A DNA stretch of 64,000 nucleotides from Microbacterium sp. MYb66. GTDB taxonomy: Bacteria; Actinomycetota; Actinomycetes; Actinomycetales; Microbacteriaceae. Location: NCBI RefSeq assembly GCF_002979435.1, contig NZ_PCOV01000001.1, positions 731,422 to 795,421 of the forward strand, written 5' to 3'. The position numbers were made by a program, and so were the translations under genes. Below, piece by piece: positions 55,946 through 62,722 of the stretch (position 1 is its first letter; every line of letters starts with the position of its first letter). The notes under the pieces are model-generated. The model saw only the letters and a list, made by a program, of their open reading frames with translations, had not been told where the DNA came from and ran no database searches.

Positions 55946-57171
55946 TGACGGCGCCCGCTGAGGGCGCCCGCTCCCGCCGTGCCGGGTCGACCCGGCGACA
56001 GTTCCTCCTCGGAGGAGCCGTCGCCGGCGTCGGCGCGGTCGCGGCCGTCGGAGCGGACCTCGCCCTGAACAGACCGAAGACCGGCCCGACTCCCGTCTCC
56101 GCTCCGATGAACGGGGACCTGACGGTGCCCTTCTTCGGTGTGCACCAGGCCGGCATCGACACCGCGGCGCAGGCCCACGGGGTCTTCCTCGGGCTCGACC
56201 TCCACGGCGATGTCGATCGCGACGGTCTCACCCGCCTGATGCGAGTCCTGACCGATGACGCCGCCCGGTTGACGCAGGGGCGTCCCGCCCTCGCCGACTC
56301 CGAGCCGGAACTCGCGCTGGCGCCGGCGCGACTCACGATCACGTTCGGCCTCGGCCCCGGTTTCGTCACCTGCGCCGGCGCGGGGGGGCCCGCGTGGCTC
56401 GCTCCCCTGCCGGGGTTCGGGGTCGACCAGCTGCGTCCGGAGTTCTCGGACGGTGATCTGCTGGTGCAGATCGCCGGAGACGATCCGCTGACCGTCGCAC
56501 ACGCCACCCGGATGCTGTTGAAGGATGCCCGCCGCTTCGCGAGCATCCGCTGGACGCAGCATGGTTTCCGGCGCGCGCACGGCACGGAGCGCCCGGGAAC
56601 CACCATGCGCAACCTCTTCGGGCAGGTGGACGGCACGACCAACCCGCAGCCGGGAACCGAGGACTTCGCCCGCGTCGTCTGGACCGAGGAGGGGTGGCTC
56701 GCCGGCGGCACGGGCATGGTGCTCCGCCGCATTCGGATGGATCTCGACAAATGGGACCGTCTCGATCGCAGCGGACGCGACGCCTCGGTGGGCAGGACGC
56801 TCGCCAACGGTGCACCGCTGACCGGAACGGAAGAGTTCGACGAGCCCGACTTCGCGGCCAAGACGGCCATCGGGTTCCCGGTGATCCCGCAGTTCGCCCA
56901 TATCCGTCGGGCCCGGGGAGACGGGGACGAACGCATCTTCCGGCGCGCATACAACTACGACGAGCGTCCCGCCGGCACCGAGGTCTCGGAGTCTGGTCTG
57001 CTGTTCGTGTCGTTCCAGGCGGACATCGACCGACAGTTCGTTCCGATGCAGCGCAGGCTCGATGAGCTCGACCTGCTGAACGAGTGGACCGTACCGATCG
57101 GATCTGCGGTGTTCGCGATCCCACCCGGGTGCTCCGAGGGTGGGTTCATCGGAGAGACTCTCCTGGCGTGA
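55945..57171 (+). CDS. Tat-exported DyP-type peroxidase (EfeB-like)
   Basis: 408 residues. Twin-arginine signal (STRRQFLLGGAVAGVGAVAA, R17-R18). The DyP motif is FGQVDGTTNP and the later RRAYNYDE-type region carries conserved residues; RIRMDLDKWDRL and SGLLFVSFQADIDRQFVPMQRRLDE are typical of the family. Heme peroxidase acting outside the cytoplasm. No efeU or efeO lies nearby; the copper genes are its partners here. Its start overlaps the PCuAC stop by one base. Confidence 0.93.
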   Translation: MTAPAEGARSRRAGSTRRQFLLGGAVAGVGAVAAVGADLALNRPKTGPTPVSAPMNGDLTVPFFGVHQAGIDTAAQAHGVFLGLDLHGDVDRDGLTRLMRVLTDDAARLTQGRPALADSEPELALAPARLTITFGLGPGFVTCAGAGGPAWLAPLPGFGVDQLRPEFSDGDLLVQIAGDDPLTVAHATRMLLKDARRFASIRWTQHGFRRAHGTERPGTTMRNLFGQVDGTTNPQPGTEDFARVVWTEEGWLAGGTGMVLRRIRMDLDKWDRLDRSGRDASVGRTLANGAPLTGTEEFDEPDFAAKTAIGFPVIPQFAHIRRARGDGDERIFRRAYNYDERPAGTEVSESGLLFVSFQADIDRQFVPMQRRLDELDLLNEWTVPIGSAVFAIPPGCSEGGFIGETLLA

Positions 57172-57175
57172 CCCC

Positions 57176-57196
57176 GTGCTGCGTGCTGCGTGCTGC
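57176..57196 (+). repeat. three tandem copies of GTGCTGC
   Basis: Perfect heptamer triplet just after the peroxidase stop, followed by a GC-rich inverted region (GCGCGCAGCGCGC). Possibly part of a terminator or a slippage product. Confidence 0.8.
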
Positions 57197-57247
57197 GCTT
57201 CGGCTGAGCGCGCAGCGCGCATGCACTGATCGGCGGTCCAGGACACG

Positions 57248-57274
57248 AAAAAACCCCCGGAGATCCGGGGGTTT
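57248..57274. terminator. intrinsic terminator
   Basis: Stem CCCCCGGA/TCCGGGGG with a two-base loop. On the minus strand it is followed by TTTTTT, so it is strongest for minus-strand transcription from the tRNA whose 3' end lies next to it; on the plus strand (TTTGTCTGT) it could end the copper/DyP operon. Confidence 0.85.
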
Positions 57275-57279
57275 GTCTG

Positions 57280-57299
57280 TGCGCGATACTGGGATCGAA
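57280..57299 (-). other. candidate attL core: 3' fragment of a tRNA gene
   Basis: On the minus strand TTCGATCCCAGTATCGCGCA reads as a T-loop, the 3' side of the T-stem, an acceptor strand (ATCGCGC) and discriminator A, with a terminator just beyond. The 5' T-stem arm does not continue (ACAGT in place of ACTGG), and no tRNA body follows. This is what is left on the left side when an element integrates in a tRNA 3' end; the rest of the tRNA should be at the right end, outside the window. Confidence 0.65.
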
Positions 57300-57453
57300 A
57301 CTGTATCCACGCTACTGGGAAGTTTGGCTTCACCACTGGAGATACCCGCATTCTGGTGCGGATTAGGACGAACCGTGTTAAGGTCACTGGAACACGCAAG
57401 CGGACACGATTAGACACGAGATATTGCCCGTTGTTGCCCAGAAAGGCTGGAAG

Positions 57454-58602
57454 ATGGTCCCCAAGAAGCGCAAACGGCGCGAGTCGTTCGGCGCCATCCG
57501 TCAGCGTTCTTCGGGCCGATACCAGGCGTCCTATGTTGGTCCGGATGGAGAACGACATAACGCTCCTCAGACATTCGATGGCATCACTGATGCTCGAGGA
57601 TGGCTCGCAGTCCAGCAGGCACGCATCCTCGACGGGACGTGGTCCGAGTTCGACACCTCGCGGGCCGAGCAGGCAGGCAAAGGTCGTGCGCTCATCTTCG
57701 CCGACTACGCAGAAGAGTGGATCAGCACCCGCACCAACCGACACGGTGACCACCTGCGGCCGCGCACCGCAGCGGAGTACAGGAGGCTCATCACAGGCGC
57801 CCTCAATCCGTTCGCGCAATCCCGCCTGTCCGCGATCACCCCGGAACAGGTGCGCTCCTGGTACTCCACGCTGATCGCAGCGGGCACGAAGACACAGGCA
57901 GCCCGCGCCTACGAACTACTGAAGGCGATCATGTCGACCGCGGTCGCTGATGGCCGACTGAAGGTCAATCCATGCCAGATCCGTGGAGCAGCATCTGCTT
58001 CGACAGGGAAGAAGACCGAGCCCCCGACGCCGAGTGAACTGCAAGCGATCGTCGACTCGATCACGCCTCGATTCAAGGCAGCAGTGATCCTCGCCGCGTG
58101 GGCGGGTGTTCGCTACGGAGAACTCACCGAGCTTCGACGTCGAGACATCGAGGCGGCGGGCGATGCGCTTGTGGTCAGCGTCGCACGCGCGGTCACCCAC
58201 GTCACGGGGCAGGGGTTCATCGTCGGAACCACGAAGTCCGAAGCCGGCGTCAGGTCCATCGTGCTTCCTCCCCACGTAAACGAGGTCGTAATCACTCACC
58301 TACGAGATTTCGTCGGCCGCTCCGCAGACGCACTCCTGTTCCCCTCAGCCGACGGCACCGGGCACCTGGCGCAATCAGCCTTCTACAAGCACTGGAACCC
58401 CGCACGAATCGCCGCGGGACGCCAGGACATGCCCTGGCACGCGCTCCGCCACTACGGCGCCACTCGAGCAGCCCTCGCAGGGGCAACTCTGAAAGAACTG
58501 CAGTCACGGCTCGGGCATTCGACGGTCGCCGCAGCGATGCGCTACCAGCACACTGCTGGGCGCGACGAAGAACTCGCGAGACGTATGAGCGAACTCGCGT
58601 AG
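57454..58602 (+). CDS. int: tyrosine recombinase / phage integrase
   Basis: 382 residues. N-terminal SAM-like DNA-binding arm (FADYAEEWISTRTNR, about 80-170) and catalytic domain with R220 (AGVRYGEL), K261, H329-A-L-R332, the HSTVAAAM His, and the nucleophile Y364. The start is ATG 57454 with AGAAAGG seven bases before; an in-frame TTG at 57424 is less likely. Reads away from attL. Confidence 0.95.
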   Translation: MVPKKRKRRESFGAIRQRSSGRYQASYVGPDGERHNAPQTFDGITDARGWLAVQQARILDGTWSEFDTSRAEQAGKGRALIFADYAEEWISTRTNRHGDHLRPRTAAEYRRLITGALNPFAQSRLSAITPEQVRSWYSTLIAAGTKTQAARAYELLKAIMSTAVADGRLKVNPCQIRGAASASTGKKTEPPTPSELQAIVDSITPRFKAAVILAAWAGVRYGELTELRRRDIEAAGDALVVSVARAVTHVTGQGFIVGTTKSEAGVRSIVLPPHVNEVVITHLRDFVGRSADALLFPSADGTGHLAQSAFYKHWNPARIAAGRQDMPWHALRHYGATRAALAGATLKELQSRLGHSTVAAAMRYQHTAGRDEELARRMSELA

Positions 58603-58634
58603 AGAGATGCGGCACCCGCCGTATCCATAGAAGA

Positions 58635-58664
58635 GCCCCCACCGAGCGGCAACTCGACGGGGGC
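58635..58664 (+). terminator. hairpin after the integrase gene
   Basis: GCCCCC and GGGGGC pair, with an inner CGAG/CTCG, but no T-run follows. Possible weak terminator or RNA-stabilising hairpin. Confidence 0.4.
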
Positions 58665-58690
58665 AAGAACATCAACACCTAGGAGATGAA

Positions 58691-59137
58691 ATGTCCAACC
58701 TCGAGGTTACCCCGACGCCATATGATTCCACGGCGCCAACCGATCCGACCGTGAAGGAACTCGTACTTGCGGCTGGTCGCCAGGGCGTCTCGGTGAGCAC
58801 CGTGTCACCCCCTCCCTGGACGACGAAGACTGAGATCGATGACGACCCGTACAGCCTCAGCGTGAGACACATGCACGAGTTCAAGTCGGGCAAGTTCGGC
58901 GTCGGCATTGAAAAGTTCATCGCCACGGTTGACCTCGGCACCACCGCCTCACTCTGGTGGGACTCTTTCGACCCGACCGGGGCAGGGGGAGTCGTCACGT
59001 TCACCGTCAACATGACTGACATCCCTGAGCTCATCGTGGCACTGCAGGAGGCGCACGACGCCGTGAACGGAGTGCACGATCGAGTACTGCGCCGGGCGGC
59101 CAACGTCGACGCCGAGCTTCAAAGGCTGGACGCGTGA
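58691..59137 (+). CDS. unknown element protein
   Basis: 148 residues, not recognised. Proline- and threonine-rich start, a beta-rich middle (GVGIEKFIATVDLGTTASLWW, GGVVTFTVNMTD) and a C-terminal helix (ELIVALQEAHDAVNGVHDRVLRRAA). No membrane segment or cysteine. AGGAGATGAA precedes the ATG. TGATG junction to the next gene, so the two are co-translated. Confidence 0.8.
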   Translation: MSNLEVTPTPYDSTAPTDPTVKELVLAAGRQGVSVSTVSPPPWTTKTEIDDDPYSLSVRHMHEFKSGKFGVGIEKFIATVDLGTTASLWWDSFDPTGAGGVVTFTVNMTDIPELIVALQEAHDAVNGVHDRVLRRAANVDAELQRLDA

Positions 59138-59463
59138 TGGTCACCGTCAACCACATGGTCAAAGCGGGTTTCGATCTCAACCTTGCGATGATCGAGGGCA
59201 CGCCGATCGAGGCCTGGTGCGGAGAGCGCTTCACCCCGTCTGTCACTGTCGGTACGAGTGGCCGCGCTGACGTCCCCGGAGCACCTCACTGTGACCGATG
59301 CCAAGAGGTCGTCGACAACTGGCGAAAGTTCATCCGTCTGAAGGACGAGAAGAACCGACTCATCCGCGAGATGCGTGCCGTCGAGAAGTTGCAAGGCACT
59401 CTACAAAAGCAGTGGCGCAAGGAACGCGAGCGGTCAGGCAACCTGGCGCCGCAACTTGCTTGA
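59137..59463 (+). CDS. DUF3039-like zinc-ribbon protein
   Basis: 108 residues. The pattern EGTPIEAWCGERFTPS...HCDRCQEVVDNW, with C28 and C52-x2-C55, resembles DUF3039 proteins and suggests a metal site. The C-terminal half is a charged helix. An overlapping GTG at 59134 is a possible alternative start. Function unknown. Confidence 0.75.
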   Translation: MVTVNHMVKAGFDLNLAMIEGTPIEAWCGERFTPSVTVGTSGRADVPGAPHCDRCQEVVDNWRKFIRLKDEKNRLIREMRAVEKLQGTLQKQWRKERERSGNLAPQLA

Positions 59464-59466
59464 AAC

Positions 59467-59497
59467 GAGAGGGCGCCGGTCGATTCGGTGCCCTCTC
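59467..59497 (+). terminator. hairpin before the element tRNA
   Basis: 12-bp stem (GAGAGGGCGCCG paired with CGGTGCCCTCTC, one G-T pair) and a seven-base loop, followed by CCC. It lies four bases past the stop and just before the tRNA, so it may end the mRNA or help free the tRNA 5' end. Confidence 0.6.
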
Positions 59498-59499
59498 CC

Positions 59500-59572
59500 C
59501 CTGTTGTAGCTCAGAGGACAGAGCAGCGAGCCTCTAACTCGACTGTCGCTGGTTCGAATCCAGCCAGCAGGA
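59500..59572 (+). tRNA. tRNA-Arg (anticodon TCT), element-encoded
   Basis: Cloverleaf: acceptor CCTGTTG/CAGCAGG (one G-T pair), D-stem GCTC/GAGC, anticodon stem GCGAG/CTCGA with a mismatch at 27-43, loop CCTCTAA giving anticodon TCT, variable CTGTC, and a perfect T-arm GCTGG-TTCGAAT-CCAGC; discriminator A, no CCA encoded. The base before the anticodon is C33 rather than the near-universal T33. It reads AGA, a rare codon in a high-GC host. Confidence 0.85.
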
Positions 59573-59595
59573 CGCACAATGGAAACGGATACCTC

Positions 59596-60024
59596 ATGAC
59601 CAACCAAGACGCAGGCGACGACTTCTCCGCACGCATGACGGCCTTCAGCGATCGGATCAGTGTGCGAGTCATGTGCATGCACGCCGGTAAGGGGTTCGAC
59701 GGCGGCCCCGTTGTCATCGTGGCCTATCTCAAAGACGGCAGTGGCATCCCGGACTACCGCTACTGGCGAGAAGCAATATCAGAAGTTGGCGGACGTGTCG
59801 CAGTAGTCGCTCAAGCTCGCGGAAGCAAGCCGAAGGAAGACCGCCCGGGCGAGCCTCGGCTACGCCAGATCATGGAATGTCCATGCGGCACAGGATTCCC
59901 ATTCGCAAGCGAGGACGTGAACTCTCTCGTGCGCGATGCCGCCGCAGCAGGCCAAACCATTCTCGAATTGTCGGCGATGCCCACGCTAATCGGCAAAATG
60001 CATAAGCTTCGCGACACGCCTTGA
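59596..60024 (+). CDS. unknown element protein
   Basis: 142 residues, not recognised. Two Cys patterns, VMCMHAG and MECPCGTGFPF; the second looks like half a zinc ribbon. The frame is open through the tRNA upstream, but the start must lie after it; ATG 59596 (MTNQDAGDDF) is chosen, though no clear ribosome binding site is seen. Confidence 0.65.
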   Translation: MTNQDAGDDFSARMTAFSDRISVRVMCMHAGKGFDGGPVVIVAYLKDGSGIPDYRYWREAISEVGGRVAVVAQARGSKPKEDRPGEPRLRQIMECPCGTGFPFASEDVNSLVRDAAAAGQTILELSAMPTLIGKMHKLRDTP

Positions 60025-60057
60025 CCATGCGAGGCCGATTGTGTCCCCATGCAGTGC

Positions 60058-60147
60058 TAACCTGATAGGGCTCCCTTCGGCGGAGCCACAGATTGTCCGG
60101 ACGCCTTCCGGGACCATGCGAAAGCATGCAGTCCGGAAGGTTTTTTC
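60058..60147 (+). promoter_or_regulatory. structured leader with RBS-sequestering terminator hairpin
   Basis: A -10-like TAACCT at 60058-60063 is followed by a hairpin with a TTCG loop (60069-60087) and then a long hairpin: CCTTCCGGGAC (60104-60114) pairs with GTCCGGAAGG (60131-60140), inside it CATGC-GAAA-GCATG, and TTTTTT follows at 60141-60146. The ATG of the next gene is at 60148, and its ribosome binding site GGAAGG (60135-60140) is the right arm of the stem. Folding would both end transcription and hide the start. Confidence 0.75.
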
Positions 60148-60339
60148 ATGCTCAACGAACAGTGGGGCACTATTGCGGCAGCAGCCGCGATCCTAGACGT
60201 TTCGACCAAAACGATCCGACGGCGCATCTCGGACGGGTCCATCGAGGCCCGCCGCTTCGGGCCGCGCCTGGTGCGAGTCAACCTCGCCGCGCTCGCGGAT
60301 TCCGGCCGACCCATGCAGTACCTGCGTGGTGACGCTTGA
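60148..60339 (+). CDS. excisionase-like HTH protein
   Basis: 63 residues, a MerR/Xis-type winged helix (WGTIAAAAAILDVSTKTIRRRISDGSIEARRFGPRLVRVN in part). Such small proteins bind att sites or act as repressors in elements. Its GGAAGG ribosome binding site is part of the leader terminator. Confidence 0.85.
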   Translation: MLNEQWGTIAAAAAILDVSTKTIRRRISDGSIEARRFGPRLVRVNLAALADSGRPMQYLRGDA

Positions 60340-60677
60340 ATGCCGAAAGCCGCCCTAAGGCGGCTCCCGAGACTCCTGCTGTGGCGGCTGGATTCATCTC
60401 GAAGTCTACGATCACGGCACTTTGCCGTGGGGCTATCTCCAACATGGTTCCGGTCGACCGACTGCCATCCCCCCTCGCCGACCTCTGGCGAGACGGGTTC
60501 GTAGAGGGCGCGACTCAAGTACGTACGCAAATGCGACGTGAAATCGAACGCCTCGAACACGCTGTCAACCATTGGTACGTCTCCGCCAACTACTCCCCCG
60601 CTGAGATCGCAGAAATGCGGCATAAGGCATCCTTCACGCAGTCCAAAATCGACTGGGCGACGGGGGTAGTCGCATGA
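60336..60677 (+). CDS. unknown element protein
   Basis: 113 residues by a TTG start that overlaps the previous stop (TTGA). Other starts are possible, such as GTG 60381. A helical C-terminus (VEGATQVRTQMRREIERLEHAV, YSPAEIAEMRHKA) without known motifs. ATGA overlap with the ATPase gene suggests it works with it. Confidence 0.6.
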   Translation: MNAESRPKAAPETPAVAAGFISKSTITALCRGAISNMVPVDRLPSPLADLWRDGFVEGATQVRTQMRREIERLEHAVNHWYVSANYSPAEIAEMRHKASFTQSKIDWATGVVA

Positions 60678-61879
60678 GCCGGGAACTTCTCCGAACTTCA
60701 CTCGCCTCAGTCGAGATCGAGCGTCAAGGGTGGTGTGTCCAAGATCAGATCCCGCTCGATGTCATCACAATCCTCGCAGGCATGGCAGGCATCGCGAAGT
60801 CGACCATCCTGGCCTGGTACGTGGCAGGGCTCACGCGTGGCACCCTCCCCGGCGACTTCCACGGAACACCCGTACCCGTCGCGATCATCGCGGGCGAAGA
60901 CGATATTTCCCGGATGCTGGTACCTCGCCTCAAGGTCGCGGGCGCCGACCTCAACCTGGTCACAGCGCTAAGTGGCGTCCACGTCGTGGAGGAGGATGGC
61001 GACTGGATCACGTCACCCAACCTCAGCGACGACCTCGCATCCATTCGGAACGCGCTGATCGATACCGGCGCACGACTGCTCATCATCGACCCGATCATCA
61101 GCCTCATGCGCGGCGACTCCCACCGCCTCGAGGACGTGCGCCGAAACCTAGATCCCCTAGCCTCGATGGCCGCGGAACTCGACATCGCGATCGTCTGCGT
61201 GGCGCACTTCAACAAAGGCGGAGGACAGGCCAGTGACAAAGTTTCGGGCTCCCACGCGTTCCGGGACATCGCTCGCTCCATGATGCTCCTCGCGGTTGAC
61301 GACGAAACGGACAACCGCATCCTCACGGTCGAGAAGTCCAACTACTCCCCCGTGAAACCGTCGCTCGCCTTCCGCGTCGACTCGGTGGACGTACCCACCC
61401 GTTCGGGCGAACTAACAACAGTGGGACGCGCAGTCATGCTCGGCGACTCATCACTCACCGTCCAGGACATCCTCAACAGGGACGTCTCAGTCCTCGGAGA
61501 ACGGTCATCCGACCTGATCGACTACGTAAATCGCCAGCCAGAGGGCACCCGCGCAGAGGAAGTCGCTGCGGCACTGGATATTCCAGTCAACCAGGCGCGT
61601 ACCTACCTCAGCCGGGCGGCGTCCTCCGGACGAATCAACCGAGCCGAGCGCGGCGTGTACACCGCCCTTCGCAACACCAACGCAACACCGCCAGACCTCG
61701 TTGGGAGTGTTGCAAGTGTTGCAAACTCCGTCTTCTCTCCCCCAAATGCAACAGACGCAACAGACGCAACAGGGCATGGCGGTGTTGCGAACACTGTTGC
61801 AAGTCAACTTGTGGACTACTGCTTACACGGCGTAACCACCGGATCCAGGTGCTCAAAATGCGGCGGAGTCGCAGCATGA
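60674..61879 (+). CDS. RepA-like AAA ATPase / replication helicase
   Basis: 401 residues. RecA-type ATPase of the RepA/AAA_25 group: P-loop GMAGIAKST at 36-44, AGEDD, Walker B LLIIDPIISL near 134, VAHFNKGGG and GSHAFRDIARSMMLLA. A winged helix follows (LIDYVNRQPEGTRAEEVAAALDIPVNQARTYLSRA in part, about 275-320) and a C-terminal CLHGVTTGSRCSKCGG zinc ribbon. Likely replication helicase of the element. Its 3' end contains the hexamer cluster at 61671-61800. Confidence 0.88.
   Translation: MSRELLRTSLASVEIERQGWCVQDQIPLDVITILAGMAGIAKSTILAWYVAGLTRGTLPGDFHGTPVPVAIIAGEDDISRMLVPRLKVAGADLNLVTALSGVHVVEEDGDWITSPNLSDDLASIRNALIDTGARLLIIDPIISLMRGDSHRLEDVRRNLDPLASMAAELDIAIVCVAHFNKGGGQASDKVSGSHAFRDIARSMMLLAVDDETDNRILTVEKSNYSPVKPSLAFRVDSVDVPTRSGELTTVGRAVMLGDSSLTVQDILNRDVSVLGERSSDLIDYVNRQPEGTRAEEVAAALDIPVNQARTYLSRAASSGRINRAERGVYTALRNTNATPPDLVGSVASVANSVFSPPNATDATDATGHGGVANTVASQLVDYCLHGVTTGSRCSKCGGVAA
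61671..61800. repeat. nine GCAACA/TGTTGC hexamers, candidate iterons/origin
   Basis: GCAACA begins at 61671, 61682, 61748, 61757 and 61766; its complement TGTTGC begins at 61708, 61717, 61783 and 61795. Several copies are spaced by exactly nine bases and some extend to TGTTGCAAG or GCAACAGAC. They fall in the ATPase coding sequence where the protein is low in complexity (NATDATDATG). Clustered repeats next to a replication gene are the usual form of an iteron origin. Confidence 0.65.
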
Positions 61880-62151
61880 GCCGCCCAGACAAGGGTGCAG
61901 CCGAGTACAGCGCTCTAAGCGACTCACTCCGGAGAGTCGCCTCGCCCTGCATCAACGACGAACGGTTCGTCCAGGAGCGTGAGCAGCTCGACGAAGTCGA
62001 CATCAAGGACATGCGTCGAATGTGCAGCCAGTGCCCCGCTTCCTTGGCGTGCGGGGCGTATGCCAACGTCGCGCGACCCTCTGCGGGCATGTGGGCTGGG
62101 CGCTTCTGGGGCCGTCGAGAACGGTCGACTCCGGAAAGGGGGGAATCGTGA
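61876..62151 (+). CDS. WhiB-family iron-sulfur regulator
   Basis: 91 residues. Four cysteines C25, C50-x2-C53, C59 hold the [4Fe-4S] cluster, followed by GMWAGRFWGRRERS, the usual G(V/I)WGG turn in altered form and a basic DNA-binding tail. WhiB proteins are found in actinobacterial hosts and their phages, where they can repress host whiB genes. ATGA overlap with the ATPase stop. Confidence 0.9.
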   Translation: MSRPDKGAAEYSALSDSLRRVASPCINDERFVQEREQLDEVDIKDMRRMCSQCPASLACGAYANVARPSAGMWAGRFWGRRERSTPERGES

Positions 62152-62534
62152 CCAGAAGAGTCGAGAACGCGATCATTCTCACTGGCGCGGACGCAGCCCT
62201 CCTCTACCAAGCAGCGAACCTCAGATCCCTCCGCGTTGCGTCACGCGGCAAGTCCGACAAGCTCTACGCGCTCCTCACCGACATCACTCACGCGGCGTTC
62301 ACGTACGCCAATTCCGTCGACGGAAGATCCGGCGGAAAACGAGCGGAACTCGACGAATCTGGAAGTACAGAGATCGTCACCGTAGAGCAAATCGCTCGAC
62401 GGGCAGGCATAACCCCGAGAGCAATCCGAAATCACATTGGACTCGGGCTTCTCAAAGCAACAAAGGCAAGCCGCACCTGGGTGATTACACCCGAAGCGGC
62501 AGAGCAGTACATAGCCGGACGAAGCACCGCCTGA
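62148..62534 (+). CDS. HTH DNA-binding protein
   Basis: 128 residues. The C-terminal half is a MerR/helix-turn-helix-17 type module (VTVEQIARRAGITPRAIRNHIGLGLLKATKASRTWVIT in part, about 79-118); the N-terminal 70 residues are helical and unknown. GTG start overlapping the WhiB stop (GTGA) with GGAAAGGGGGG before it. Possibly the second regulator or a partitioning protein of the element. Confidence 0.8.
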   Translation: MTRRVENAIILTGADAALLYQAANLRSLRVASRGKSDKLYALLTDITHAAFTYANSVDGRSGGKRAELDESGSTEIVTVEQIARRAGITPRAIRNHIGLGLLKATKASRTWVITPEAAEQYIAGRSTA

Positions 62535-62564
62535 GTCCACAGAGCAGAGCGAAAGGTCTACCAG

Positions 62565-62711
62565 ATGAACGATCCCTCCCCTCAAGAGAAGCGTCCTGGA
62601 ATCTACGAGACCAACGACCTCGAAAGGGCAGAACCTGGGCTCTACGACGTCGGGGACCTCGCACGAGTCGAACCAGGACTGTACGAGATCAACGGCCTCG
62701 AAACTGACTGA
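62565..62711 (+). CDS. 48-residue protein made of three 13-residue repeats
   Basis: MNDPSPQEK followed by RPGIYETNDLERA, EPGLYDVGDLARV and EPGLYEINGLETD, filling residues 10-48 with no gap. Each unit keeps PG(I/L)Y(E/D)xx(D/G)L. GAAAGG lies eight bases before the ATG, and the next gene begins 11 bases after the stop with its own AAGGAG. Function unknown; the strong repeat and good start signals argue that it is translated. Confidence 0.7.
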   Translation: MNDPSPQEKRPGIYETNDLERAEPGLYDVGDLARVEPGLYEINGLETD

Positions 62712-62722
62712 AGGAGAACCAA

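Noticed and set aside
57176..57196. GTGCTGC repeats as a CRISPR or iteron array
   Set aside because: Units are contiguous heptamers with no spacers and no associated genes. No CRISPR array was seen anywhere in the window.
59500..59572. The element tRNA as the integration target
   Set aside because: Its 3' end differs from the 20-base attL fragment, and it lies 2 kb inside the element on the opposite strand.
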